Of a stretch of DNA of 64,000 nt, positions 8,963 to 17,395 are shown one piece after another. The position numbers and the translations under genes are program-made. The first letter of the stretch is position 1. Every line of letters starts with the position of its first letter. A model generated the notes under the pieces. That model had not been told where the DNA came from. It was given only the letters and a program-made list of their open reading frames with translations, and did not search any database. Source of the stretch: Pseudarthrobacter sp. NS4 (GTDB lineage: Bacteria; Actinomycetota; Actinomycetes; Actinomycetales; Micrococcaceae); NCBI RefSeq assembly GCF_024758005.1, contig NZ_CP103288.1:2356001-2420000 (forward strand), written 5' to 3'.

Positions 8963-9985
8963 ATGGCGACCAAGGTAAACATCCGGGACGTGGCAAAGGC
9001 CGCAGGCGTCTCTGTGACCACTGTGTCGCATGCCCTGAGCGAAACCCACAGCTCCCGGGTCAACGCCCGGACCGTGGAGCACATCAAAACCGTGGCCGGC
9101 GACCTCGGCTACGCACCGAACCGCCTGGCAAGCGGCCTGCGGAACCAGCGCTCGCAGATCCTCGGCCTTGTCAGTGACGAGATCACCACCACCCCTTTCG
9201 CCGGGGCCATGATCCAGGGCGCACAGGACGCCGCTTCCGAGCACGGCCACCTGCTGATGGTGGTGAACTCGGGCCTCGACAACGAACTTGAGCGTCAGGA
9301 GATCCGGGCCCTGCAACAGCACCAGGTGGACGGCATTATCTACGCCCGCATGTTTCACCAGGAGGTGTCCGTCCCATCTGGGCTGAGCGCAGCTCCCACC
9401 GTGGTCCTCGACGCCACGCCGGACAATCCCGAACTGTCCTCGGTGGTGCCGGACGAGTTCGGCGCCGGCGAGTCCGCCGCCGAGCTCCTGGTAGCGGCCG
9501 GGCACCGCCACATCGCCATGATCAACAACGAGGACGATATTCCCGCCGCCCACGGACGGCTCGCAGGCTTCCGCGCCGCCCTGGTCCGCCACGGCATGCA
9601 GTTGCCACCGGATTGCCTGGTGGCCGCACATCCCAGCACGGCGGGCGGCCGGGAAGCCGCCCTGCACCTGCTGTCCCGGGATGAATTGCCTACCGCACTG
9701 TTCTGCTTCAACGACCAAATGGCCATGGGCGCCTACCAGGCAGCCGGCCACCTTGGCCTGAAAGTTCCGGCCGATGTTTCGATTGTGGGCGTCGACAACC
9801 TCGAACTCATCGCCGACGGCCTCTGGCCGGGCCTGTCCACCATGGCACTCCCCCACTACGAGATGGGCCGGTGGGCTGTGCTGAAACTCCTCGACGAGCT
9901 CGAGAACCCCGGAGCCCCCCGCTCGCACGAAAAAATCCCCTGCCCGCTCGTGGAGCGGGAATCTGTCGGTCCGCCCAGGGGCTGA
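8963..9985 (+). CDS. LacI-family transcriptional regulator of fructoside use
   Basis: This 340-residue regulator begins with a LacI helix-turn-helix (NIRDVAKAAGVSVTTVSHALS) and hinge (LGYAPNRLASGLRNQRS), followed by a periplasmic-binding-protein-like effector domain (FCFNDQMAMGAYQAAGHLGLKV). It is the first gene of a sugar operon and its own promoter carries two matching operators. It very probably represses the operon in the absence of a sucrose, fructo-oligosaccharide or levan-derived inducer. AAAGGAAC lies upstream of the ATG at a suitable distance. Confidence 0.92.
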   Translation: MATKVNIRDVAKAAGVSVTTVSHALSETHSSRVNARTVEHIKTVAGDLGYAPNRLASGLRNQRSQILGLVSDEITTTPFAGAMIQGAQDAASEHGHLLMVVNSGLDNELERQEIRALQQHQVDGIIYARMFHQEVSVPSGLSAAPTVVLDATPDNPELSSVVPDEFGAGESAAELLVAAGHRHIAMINNEDDIPAAHGRLAGFRAALVRHGMQLPPDCLVAAHPSTAGGREAALHLLSRDELPTALFCFNDQMAMGAYQAAGHLGLKVPADVSIVGVDNLELIADGLWPGLSTMALPHYEMGRWAVLKLLDELENPGAPRSHEKIPCPLVERESVGPPRG

Positions 9986-10052
9986 CAGGCAGGACCCGCC
10001 GGGCAACCCGGCCGGGCAAGGCGCCATCCATCCAACACCCTCCCTTAAAAAC

Positions 10053-10084
10053 GGGAACGCAGCCGTTGCAGCGGCCGCGTTCCC
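10053..10084 (+). other. Intercistronic hairpin before the binding-protein gene
   Basis: GGGAACGC and GCGTTCCC pair around an inner GCCG/CGGC stem with one mismatch. No U-tract follows. It lies 48 bases before the binding-protein start, so it more likely affects RNA processing or stability than termination. Confidence 0.5.
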
Positions 10085-10131
10085 TGCAGGACCCTCATCA
10101 ATCCCCCGTGTCCAAACAGAAAGACTGACCC

Positions 10132-11424
10132 ATGAACAAGAAGTTCACCAAGATCCTGGCGACCAGCATAGCCGCAGCCGCCCTGACTGCCACCCTCGCC
10201 GGCTGCGGCAAGGGCAGCGCCTCCTCCTCCACGGAAGGATCCGGCGAGATCGCGCTTTGGACGCACAACGCCGGCAACCCGGACGAGCTGGCCGCAGTCC
10301 AGACAATCGTCGACTCCTACAACGGCAGCCAGGACAAGGTGAAGATCAAGGTCCAGGCCTTTCCCCAGGACTCCTACAACGACTCAGTGGTCTCCGCAGC
10401 AGCTGCCGGCAACCTCCCCTGCATTGTGGACATCGACGGCCCGAATGTTCCCAACTGGGCCTGGGCAGGCTACCTGAAGCCCCTCGAACTGGACACGGAC
10501 CTTTCCGGGTACCTCCCCAGCACTGTGGCTCAATGGGATGGAAAGCCCTACGCGGTGGGTTACTACGACGTGGCACTGGCCATGATGGCACGCGCTTCGG
10601 ACCTGAAGGCCGCCGGCGTACGCGTGGCCACCATCGAGCAGCCGTGGACCAAGGAAGAGTTCCAGGACGCCCTCACCAAACTCAAGGCCCTGGGCAAGTG
10701 GGAGCACCCACTGGACCTTGGCACGGCCGGCACCGGCGAATGGCTTCCCTACGCCTACTCGCCCCTCCTGCAGTCCTTCGGCGGCGACCTGGTCAACAGG
10801 GACGGCTTCCAGAGCGCCGAGGGTGTACTGAACGGCGACAAGGCAGTGGAGTGGGCCGACTGGTTCCGCGGCCTGGCGGACCAGGGCTTCATGGCCAAGA
10901 AGAGCGGCAAGGACTCCACCCAGGACTTCCTGAACAACAAGAGCGCGGTCGTCTACACCGGCTCGTGGGCCGTGGACAAGGCCAGGGCGGCTATCGGGGA
11001 CGACCTGGTGGTCATGCCGCCGGTGGACCTCGGTGAGGGTCCGAAGATTGGCGGCGCCTCGTGGCAGTGGGGCGTCACCAGCGGCTGCAGCGATGCTGAG
11101 GCGGCCATGGACTACCTCTCCTACTCGCTGAAACCGGAGAACATTGCCGCGGTGGCCAAGGCCACAGGCACCATTCCCGCCAGCGAAGAGGCAGCGGCCC
11201 AGATCCCCGAATTCGCCGAAGGCGGCACCAACCGGATCTTCATGGACTTCTCCCGCAAGTACGCCGTGATGCGCCCTGAGACGCCCGCCTACCCCTTCAT
11301 CGCCACCGAATACGGCAAGGCCGTCCAGGACATCCTCAACGGGGCAAACCCGAAGTCCACCCTGGACAACGCCGTGAAGGCGATAGACGCCAACATCAAG
11401 TCCAACGGCGGCTACAAGAACTAG
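10132..11424 (+). CDS. ABC sugar-binding lipoprotein (family 1)
   Basis: The 430-residue product is an extracellular solute-binding protein. The lipoprotein signal peptide is clear: MNKKFTKI, a hydrophobic Ala-rich core, and the lipobox LAGC, with Cys24 the likely lipidated residue. The mature part has the family 1 sugar-binding pattern, including NKSAVVYTGSWAVDKA in the hinge region. It would deliver sugar to the two permeases encoded next. Its position between a LacI repressor and a GH32 gene points to fructans, fructo-oligosaccharides or sucrose. Hairpins on both sides may allow it to be made in excess over the permeases. Confidence 0.9.
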   Translation: MNKKFTKILATSIAAAALTATLAGCGKGSASSSTEGSGEIALWTHNAGNPDELAAVQTIVDSYNGSQDKVKIKVQAFPQDSYNDSVVSAAAAGNLPCIVDIDGPNVPNWAWAGYLKPLELDTDLSGYLPSTVAQWDGKPYAVGYYDVALAMMARASDLKAAGVRVATIEQPWTKEEFQDALTKLKALGKWEHPLDLGTAGTGEWLPYAYSPLLQSFGGDLVNRDGFQSAEGVLNGDKAVEWADWFRGLADQGFMAKKSGKDSTQDFLNNKSAVVYTGSWAVDKARAAIGDDLVVMPPVDLGEGPKIGGASWQWGVTSGCSDAEAAMDYLSYSLKPENIAAVAKATGTIPASEEAAAQIPEFAEGGTNRIFMDFSRKYAVMRPETPAYPFIATEYGKAVQDILNGANPKSTLDNAVKAIDANIKSNGGYKN

Positions 11425-11432
11425 CCGGAGCG

Positions 11433-11471
11433 GCCGGAGGGCTGCCGCACAACGCACCGCAGCCCTCCGGC
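11433..11471 (+). other. Intercistronic hairpin after the binding-protein gene
   Basis: A perfect 13-bp stem (GCCGGAGGGCTGC and its complement) with a 13-base loop follows the stop of the binding-protein gene, without a U-tract. Such stems after binding-protein genes often protect the upstream message and reduce expression of the permeases. Confidence 0.65.
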
Positions 11472-11493
11472 AGCCCGATCTACGGAGACCCTC

Positions 11494-12471
11494 ATGGCAA
11501 CTGTTCCCCTTCCCACACGCCCACGTCCGGCCGCCCCGGAACCGGCCCTGCCGCCGTCGGACGCGAAAAGCAAGGCCCGCAGGGCCCACCGCCGGCCCGG
11601 CTTCCGACGCGAACAGCTCAGCGGCTGGGGCATGATCGCCCCGGCAGCGCTGCTGCTGCTGGCGTTCATCTTCATCCCGGCCATCCTTGGCTTCGGCCTG
11701 GCCTTCACCAACGCCCGGCTCATCTCGCCCCGTCCGGTTGAATTCGTGGGCGTGGAGAACTTCGCCCGCCTCTTCTCGGACCCCACCTTCTACCGCGCCC
11801 TGCTCAACGTCGCCTATTTCACCGTCATCGTCGTTCCGGTGCAATCCGGCCTCGCCCTGGTGATGGCGCTGCTGATCAACAAAAAATTTCGCGGCGTGAA
11901 CTTCTTCCGCACGGTGTACTTCCTGCCAGTGGTCACCTCCATGGTGGTGGTCTCGCTGCTGTGGCTGTTTATGTACCGCAAGGACGGCCTGATCAACGAG
12001 ATCCTCTCCGCCGTCAGTTTCGGCCTGATCGACGGCCCGGACTGGCTCGGCGACCCGAACACCGCCATGCCGGCGATCATCATCCTGTCCATCTGGCAGG
12101 CCGCCGGCTTCCACATGATCATCTGGCTCGCCGGGCTGCAGGGCATCTCCGGCGAACTGTACGAAGCGTCGCAGCTGGACGGCACCAGCCGGTGGCAGCA
12201 GTTCCGGTATGTCACGTGGCCCGGCCTGTTCCACACCCGCAGCCTGGTGCTCGTTACCATCACCATCCAGGCCCTTGGCCTCTTCGACCAGATCAGTGTC
12301 ATGACCCAGGGCGGCCCGATGGACTCGACCACCACCATCATTTATGAGGCGGTCCAGTCCGGCTACCGGCAGCAGGAAACCTCCTACGCCTCGGCCATCT
12401 CACTGGTGTTCTTCGTCCTCGTGCTGATCGTCTCCGCGGTGCAGCGCTACCTCACCCGGGAGAAAGACTGA
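11494..12471 (+). CDS. ABC sugar transporter permease, MalF/UgpA type
   Basis: This is a 325-residue integral membrane permease with six predicted helices after a basic, Pro-rich N-terminal tail. The EAA loop is recognisable in ELYEASQLDGTSRWQQFRYVTWPGL, the site that docks the ATPase. GGPMDSTTTIIYEAVQ is typical of the MalF/UgpA subfamily. It is followed one base later by the partner permease. No ATPase gene is present in the operon; in actinobacteria such systems usually share an MsiK-type ATPase encoded elsewhere. Confidence 0.92.
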   Translation: MATVPLPTRPRPAAPEPALPPSDAKSKARRAHRRPGFRREQLSGWGMIAPAALLLLAFIFIPAILGFGLAFTNARLISPRPVEFVGVENFARLFSDPTFYRALLNVAYFTVIVVPVQSGLALVMALLINKKFRGVNFFRTVYFLPVVTSMVVVSLLWLFMYRKDGLINEILSAVSFGLIDGPDWLGDPNTAMPAIIILSIWQAAGFHMIIWLAGLQGISGELYEASQLDGTSRWQQFRYVTWPGLFHTRSLVLVTITIQALGLFDQISVMTQGGPMDSTTTIIYEAVQSGYRQQETSYASAISLVFFVLVLIVSAVQRYLTREKD

Positions 12472-12472
12472 C

Positions 12473-13351
12473 ATGAAAAACCAACTGCTCCTGAAAAGCG
12501 CGGGCACCATGCTGGTGCGCATCCTCTTCGCGGTCGTCGCCGCCTTCCCCATCGTCTTTATGCTGGTGTCCTCGCTGAAGCCGGACCAGCAGATCTTCGG
12601 CGACATGTCCTCCCTGGCAGCGTTCCTGCCGGTGGGCAACATCTCCTTCGACAACTACGCGGCCGTCTTCGACCGGGTCCCGGCCGCCCGCTTCCTGCTG
12701 AACTCGGTGGGCGTCTCCGCCGTCACCGTCATCCTGGGCATCTTCGTCAACAGCCTCTGCGCCTTCGCCCTGTCCCGCATGCAGGTCCGTGGCAAGAAGA
12801 TTGTGTTCACCGCGATCCTGGCCACGCTCATCGTGCCCTTCCAGACCCTGGCCCTGCCGCTGGTGTGGTGGGTCAACCAGCTCCCCTACTTCGAGCTGAA
12901 CGGGTTCAGCCTCGAATTCTCCAAGGGCTGGCTGGACACCTACCAGGTGCAGATCATTCCGTTCATTGCCAACGCCTTCTCCATCTATCTGTTCCACCAG
13001 TACTTCGAGTCCATTCCCAAGGAACTGGACGAGGCAGCACGGATCGACGGCGCCGGCTGGTTCAAGATCTACCGCCAGGTGGTCATGCCGCTGTCCGGCC
13101 CGGCCACTGCCACGGTGGCGATCCTGACCTTCCTGCCGGCCTGGAACTCCTACCTCTGGCCGCTCATGGTGGTCCAGTCCGAGGAGCTGCGCCCGGTGAT
13201 GATCGGCATCCAGTACTTCTTCCAGCTGAACGTCTCCTGGGGAGAGGTGATGGCTTACGCGTCAGTGATCACGGTCCCGGTGGTGGTGCTCTTCATCGCC
13301 TTCCAGCGTTCCTTCGTCAACAGCATCGCCTCCAGCGGCGTGAAGGGCTAA
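12473..13351 (+). CDS. ABC sugar transporter permease, MalG/UgpE type
   Basis: The 292-residue permease has six hydrophobic segments and the EAA motif KELDEAARIDGAGWFKIYRQVVMPLSGPA. The phrase FPIVFMLVSSLKPDQQIF and an FQRSFVNSIASSGVKG tail are usual for the MalG-type partner. It starts one base after the previous stop and ends seven bases before the GH32 gene, so the transporter and the enzyme are clearly cotranscribed. Confidence 0.92.
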   Translation: MKNQLLLKSAGTMLVRILFAVVAAFPIVFMLVSSLKPDQQIFGDMSSLAAFLPVGNISFDNYAAVFDRVPAARFLLNSVGVSAVTVILGIFVNSLCAFALSRMQVRGKKIVFTAILATLIVPFQTLALPLVWWVNQLPYFELNGFSLEFSKGWLDTYQVQIIPFIANAFSIYLFHQYFESIPKELDEAARIDGAGWFKIYRQVVMPLSGPATATVAILTFLPAWNSYLWPLMVVQSEELRPVMIGIQYFFQLNVSWGEVMAYASVITVPVVVLFIAFQRSFVNSIASSGVKG

Positions 13352-13358
13352 GTCACAC

Positions 13359-14879
13359 ATGAACTCATTGACGACGACGGCGGCCTACCCGGCAGTTGCC
13401 AGCACCGACCCTTTTCGCCCCAAATGGCACTACACGTCCGAACGCAACTGGCTGAACGATCCCAACGGACTGGTCTACCTGAACGGCACCTACCACCTCT
13501 TCTACCAGCACAACCCCTTGGGTCCGGACTGGGGCAACATGTCCTGGGGCCACGCCACTTCGCCGGACCTGCTCCATTGGGAGGAGCAGGCTGTAGCCAT
13601 CCCGTGCGACGCCCAGGAGGCCATATTCTCCGGCTCGGCGGTGTTCGATGAGCACAACACCAGCGGACTTGGCACCGCGCAGAACCCTCCCCTCGTGGCC
13701 GTCTACACCAGCGCCTACAGTGACGCCTCGCCGCTCGCCGGCCGGCAGGCCCAGTCCCTCGCCTACAGCCTGGACGAGGGCAGGACCTGGACCAAGTACC
13801 AGGGCAACCCTGTCCTGGACCGCGCCTCCGCAGACTTCCGCGATCCTAAAGTCTTTTGGTACGACGGCGCCGCCGGGAGTTACTGGGTAATGGTCGCCGT
13901 GGAGGCGGTGGAGCGCCAGGTGGTGCTGTACAAATCCGGCGACCTTAAAACATGGGAGCAGCTGAGCAGCTTTGGTCCTGCAAACGCCACCGGAGGTGTC
14001 TGGGAGTGCCCGGACCTGTTTGAGCTCCCCGTTGACCGCGATCCGGGCGACCGGAAGTGGGTCCTCATCGTGAACATCAACCCGGGAGGCATCGCCGGCG
14101 GTTCAGCGGGGCAGTACTTCGTGGGAGAGTTCGACGGCGTGGAGTTCCGGTCCGGGTCGACCGTCACGGAGGGCCTCCAGGAGGACGGCAGCCGGATGCG
14201 CGAGTACGGCTGGCTGGACTGGGGCCGGGACTACTACGCCGCGGTTTCCTTCAGCGGCATCGCTGACGGCCGGCGGGTCATGATCGGCTGGATGAACAAC
14301 TGGGACTACGCAGGCTCCACTCCCACCGGCGGCTGGCGGAGTGCCATGTCATTGCCGCGCGAGGTGACGCTGACCCGGCTGGACGGCAAAGTGGTGCTTC
14401 GGCAGGAGGCCACCGACCCCTTTGAAGGACCCGGTCTGGGGTCCTTCAGCCTCGGACCGCAGCCCTTGGCGCCGGGCACACTGGAACTCCCCGTCACTGC
14501 AGAAGTGGCGCGGATTGACGTCGAGTTCGAGCCGGGCCCTGCAAGCAGCATCGGGTTGATAGTGAGGGCGGGTGGCACCGAACGGACGCTCCTCACCTAC
14601 GACGTTGCCGGGGGGATGCTGCGCCTGGACCGGCGGGAGTCGGGGCATGTGAATTTCCACGAGGCCTTTCCCTCGGTTGAAACCGTAGCCGTGCCGCTGC
14701 AGGAAGGCCGGCTCCGCCTGCGCGTCTACCTCGACCGCTGCTCCGTGGAGGCCTTCGCCCAGGACGGCCTCGCTACCATCACGGATCTCGTGTTCCCCGC
14801 TGAGGCGGGCACGGGCCTGGCGGTCTTTGCCGTAGGTGAGGGCGCGCAACTGCTGGCGCTCGACGTTGTCCGCTCCTGA
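13359..14879 (+). CDS. GH32 beta-fructosidase
   Basis: This 506-residue enzyme belongs to glycoside hydrolase family 32. The catalytic nucleophile is Asp34 in WLNDPNG, the transition-state stabiliser is in DFRDPKVFW, and the acid/base Glu is in VWECPDLFEL. A five-bladed propeller is followed by a C-terminal beta-sandwich that includes RVYLDRCSVEAFAQDG. No signal peptide is present, so it should cleave terminal fructose from imported sucrose, kestose or levan/inulin oligomers in the cytoplasm. It is the last gene of the operon and is followed by a 15-bp hairpin terminator. The exact substrate cannot be read from the sequence. Confidence 0.93.
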   Translation: MNSLTTTAAYPAVASTDPFRPKWHYTSERNWLNDPNGLVYLNGTYHLFYQHNPLGPDWGNMSWGHATSPDLLHWEEQAVAIPCDAQEAIFSGSAVFDEHNTSGLGTAQNPPLVAVYTSAYSDASPLAGRQAQSLAYSLDEGRTWTKYQGNPVLDRASADFRDPKVFWYDGAAGSYWVMVAVEAVERQVVLYKSGDLKTWEQLSSFGPANATGGVWECPDLFELPVDRDPGDRKWVLIVNINPGGIAGGSAGQYFVGEFDGVEFRSGSTVTEGLQEDGSRMREYGWLDWGRDYYAAVSFSGIADGRRVMIGWMNNWDYAGSTPTGGWRSAMSLPREVTLTRLDGKVVLRQEATDPFEGPGLGSFSLGPQPLAPGTLELPVTAEVARIDVEFEPGPASSIGLIVRAGGTERTLLTYDVAGGMLRLDRRESGHVNFHEAFPSVETVAVPLQEGRLRLRVYLDRCSVEAFAQDGLATITDLVFPAEAGTGLAVFAVGEGAQLLALDVVRS

Positions 14880-14888
14880 TCCTGCAGC

Positions 14889-14921
14889 AGTGCCCTGCAC
14901 CGGATTCCGGTGCAGGGCACT
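14889..14921 (+). terminator. Hairpin terminator of the fructoside operon
   Basis: A perfect 15-bp stem (AGTGCCCTGCACCGG and its complement) with an ATT loop begins ten bases after the GH32 stop. The following TTGCA is only weakly U-rich, but the stem is very stable. Confidence 0.8.
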
Positions 14922-14988
14922 TGCACTACGCGGCCGGGCGATGCTGTTCCAGGAGCTCGAACACGGCGATCCCGTCCCCAGCCGTGAA

Positions 14989-15261
14989 TTACTGCCCGGC
15001 TGCTGAGGTTCCAAACATCAGGGTCCGCCGCCGCACGTCGTAATAGACGGTTGCCGAACGTTTCAGGAGATTTTGGAGAACCTCTGCATCCTCAGCATCT
15101 AGCGTGAGCACTTCTTCCCAGGCCCCCTGGTCAAGGACCAACTGGAGGGTCCAGGTGCCAGGTTGTCCTGCGTCACCGGCCACCCAGGTGAACTGGTAGT
15201 GGCTGAGCTGGCGGACTTGGATGCTGTCATCGGTTATCGGCTGTTTTGGTGTGGGGCTCAT
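14989..15261 (-). CDS. Small conserved-looking protein, unknown function
   Basis: This 90-residue protein has a beta-rich pattern (YQFTWVAGDAGQPGTWTLQLVLDQGAWEEVLTL is mostly strand-like) and a C-terminal segment with TVYYDVRRRTLMFG. I do not know the family. The ATG at 15261 is supported by AGGAGGG six bases upstream; the longer open frame has no such signal. A DosR-like box lies about 180 bases upstream, so the gene may belong to the dormancy-like set that follows. Confidence 0.65.
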   Translation of the reverse strand: MSPTPKQPITDDSIQVRQLSHYQFTWVAGDAGQPGTWTLQLVLDQGAWEEVLTLDAEDAEVLQNLLKRSATVYYDVRRRTLMFGTSAAGQ

Positions 15262-15620
15262 GGTCGCCCTCCTGGTTCGATGGTGAGTGGGCCCTCTGCA
15301 TAAGCCAAGCACCAATTTAGACCCGCTGCACCCACTTGATCCAGACCCATCACATGGTTGGAAGGCGGGCAGGGCTACGCGCCATCCCGTCCCCCTCCGG
15401 TTCCTGCCCCGGTTAACCACCGGGAGCGCGCCCTGCCGTGACCTTTGGCCCTATACCTCAGGGGTGCACAGAGCCAGTCTTGAAGTGGCCACTCGGGAGC
15501 AAGCAGGAAGTCCGGCCATGCAACCGTGAGCCCATTGCTGACGCCACCCGCGGCTGACCGGACCTTTTTCGCGACTCCCGCCCCACACCTGTTCCCTCTG
15601 CCAATTCGGGGTTCGGCATC
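15262..15620. other. Intergenic region with one DosR-like box
   Basis: No convincing gene is present. A good ribosome binding site (GCAGGAAG) precedes an ATG at 15518 that encodes only three residues before TGA. A following short frame from GTG 15527 ends in the ATGA that starts the next gene. This could be leader-peptide regulation or chance. Confidence 0.4.
15439..15453 (+). promoter_or_regulatory. DosR-like box 1 (TGACCTTTGGCCCTA)
   Basis: This 15-mer matches two other boxes in the window at 13 of 15 positions and resembles the right half of the mycobacterial DosR motif. It lies between the small 90-residue gene and the DUF4389 gene and could serve either. Confidence 0.6.
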
Positions 15621-16559
15621 ATGAAAAAGACCGTTTCAGTAATAATGCTCATCCTGGGGATCCTCATTTCGATCCTGGGCTTCACCGCACTCGCCGGAGG
15701 TGCTGTGGCGTCAGTTGTGGGGACCGCCCAGGGTGACGGATACATCACGTCAGGCAATGCCCGCCTTTCCGTCGGGTCCCACGCACTGACCTCGCCCCGG
15801 CTTGAAGCAGTAGGCGAGGGTGTTCCGCCACTCCTGCCTTTCGACGTCGGTACGCTCAGGCTGCGTGCCTCGTCCATGGAGCCCGGCAAGGAGATTTTCA
15901 TAGGGGTCGCTCCCCAGGCCGACGTCGAGCAGTACCTCGCGGGGGTGCATCATTCGGAGCTTCTCGAGGTGGACAGCCGGCCCTTCCGGGCGGAATACCG
16001 TGACATTCCCGGCACCACCGTGCCGGCGCCCCCGGGAGAACAAACGTTCTGGAGCGCTTCCGCCTCAGGCCCCGGAGAGCAAGAGCTGACCTGGGACCTG
16101 GCCGCCGGCAATTGGGCAGTAGTGGTCATGAACGCTGATGCCAGCCTTGGAGTCGATACCCAGGTGCAGGCCGGGTTCCGGTCGGACCTGATACAGCCGG
16201 CGGCAACCGGCCTGCTGATTGGAGGTGTTCTCGCACTGGTGATCGGGATTCCGCTGCTCGTCCTGGGTGCCATCGGACTCGGTCGGCATGCAGAGCCGCC
16301 TTCCCGTAGACCCGGAGTGCCAACACCGCAGTTCGCGGGTGGAGCGCCGGGAGCGCCCGGAATACCGGCAGCCCCGGGAGCGCCGGCGCTTCAGTCAGCC
16401 GCCCAGCCCCGTGCCGCAGCACCTGCTGACGACGTTCCCTACCCGGCCCGGCGCTTCAGTCAGCCGCCCAGCCCCGTGCCGCAGCACCTGCTGACGACGT
16501 TCCCTACCCGGCCCGGCGCTTCAGTCAGCCGCCCAGCCCCGTGCCGCAGCACCTGCTGA
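15621..16559 (+). pseudogene. DUF4389-type membrane protein, N-terminal part, frame broken by a tandem repeat
   Basis: The frame starts with a hydrophobic helix (VIMLILGILISILGFTALAGG), continues with a 170-residue extracellular beta-type domain, a second membrane helix (LLIGGVLALVIGIPLLVLGAIGLG) and a Pro/Ala/Gly linker. It then enters a 65-bp unit present three times. Because 65 is not a multiple of three, the second and third copies are read in other frames and the ORF stops at 16559. Removing two copies fuses this frame exactly with the DUF4389 frame at 16606-17289 to give a 512-residue protein. The present allele therefore encodes a truncated protein, unless repeat number varies between cells. 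The ribosome binding site is weak. Confidence 0.85.
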
Positions 16560-16580
16560 CGACGTTCCCTACCCGGCCCG
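16386..16580 (+). repeat. Three perfect tandem copies of a 65-bp unit
   Basis: Copies occupy 16386-16450, 16451-16515 and 16516-16580 and are identical. Each begins GCGCTTCAGTCAGCC and ends CCCTACCCGGCCCG. The unit lies in the linker region of the DUF4389 protein. One or four copies keep the reading frame; two or three break it. Confidence 0.97.
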
Positions 16581-16605
16581 GCTCTTCGGTGAGCTGGACC
16601 CGGCC

Positions 16606-17289
16606 ATGTCGCGATGGCTGTGGCTGGTGAAATGGTTCCTTGCCATTCCACATTTCATCCTGCTGGTCTTCCTCTGGTTCGCATTCCTCGTGACCACAAT
16701 CGTTGCAGGGTTCGCCATCCTGTTTACGGGCCGATATCCCCGTCCCCTGTTCGCATTCAATGTCGGAGTTCTGCGCTGGAACTGGAGAGTAGCCTTTTAT
16801 GCCTATGCCGCGGCAGGCACCGACCGCTACCGGCCTTTCACCCTGGCACGCACCAGCTACCCTGCCGACTTTGAGGTGGACTATCCGGAGCGGCTCTCCC
16901 GCGGACTGGTCCTGGTTAAGTGGTGGCTCCTGTCCCTCCCGCATCTGCTCGTCGTCGCGGCACTCTCGGGCACCACCTGGACATGGCAGGAAACCGGTGA
17001 TCCGGGGACGACATATGAACGTGGAGCGGGGCTTTCCCTGCTGGGTCTTCTGGTCCTGATCGCAGTCGTGGCCCTGCTCTTTACCGGCCGGTACCAGCGT
17101 CCCTTGTTCGGTCTGATAATGGGGATCAACCGCTGGATTTACCGCGTTCTGGCCTACGCGGCGCTGATGCGGGATGAGTATCCGCCGTTCCGGCTCGATC
17201 AGGGGCCAGGTGAGATCCCGGGGCCGGCTGCGGGCCCGCCGCTGTATGGAGCGGCACTGCCAGGAGCCGGACCGACGCCACGGCCATGA
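16606..17289 (+). CDS. DUF4389-domain membrane protein, C-terminal part
   Basis: The 227 residues hold two DUF4389 repeats, each with a helical hairpin and the signature FTGRYPRPLF or FTGRYQRPLF, and end in a Pro/Gly tail. In the unbroken gene this would follow the linker of the upstream part in frame (PYPARLFGELDPAMSRWLW). The ATG at 16606 could allow independent translation, but no clear ribosome binding site precedes it and the upstream stop is 47 bases away. The function of DUF4389 is unknown. The neighbouring stress genes suggest a role in dormancy or envelope stress, which is inference. Confidence 0.8.
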   Translation: MSRWLWLVKWFLAIPHFILLVFLWFAFLVTTIVAGFAILFTGRYPRPLFAFNVGVLRWNWRVAFYAYAAAGTDRYRPFTLARTSYPADFEVDYPERLSRGLVLVKWWLLSLPHLLVVAALSGTTWTWQETGDPGTTYERGAGLSLLGLLVLIAVVALLFTGRYQRPLFGLIMGINRWIYRVLAYAALMRDEYPPFRLDQGPGEIPGPAAGPPLYGAALPGAGPTPRP

Positions 17290-17318
17290 AGCTGGCTGGC
17301 CAGGCAACGGATGGGCAG

Positions 17319-17333
17319 TGACGTTCGGCCCTA
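17319..17333 (+). promoter_or_regulatory. DosR-like box 2 (TGACGTTCGGCCCTA)
   Basis: The box ends 62 bases before the universal stress protein start at 17396. The spacing is almost the same as for box 3 and its gene (60 bases). Confidence 0.7.
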
Positions 17334-17395
17334 CCTCTCCGGATCTCACGGGGGCATTATTGCGAGTGGCCGCATCGGTCCGATGAGGAGTAAAG

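Noticed and set aside
10384..12234. Long open frame on the minus strand opposite the sugar-binding protein and permease genes
   Set aside because: It is antisense to clearly recognisable genes, its translation is His/Arg/Gly-rich without any domain, and it arises from GC-rich third codon positions.
16386..16580. CRISPR array
   Set aside because: The three 65-bp units are directly adjacent with no variable spacers and lie within a coding sequence.
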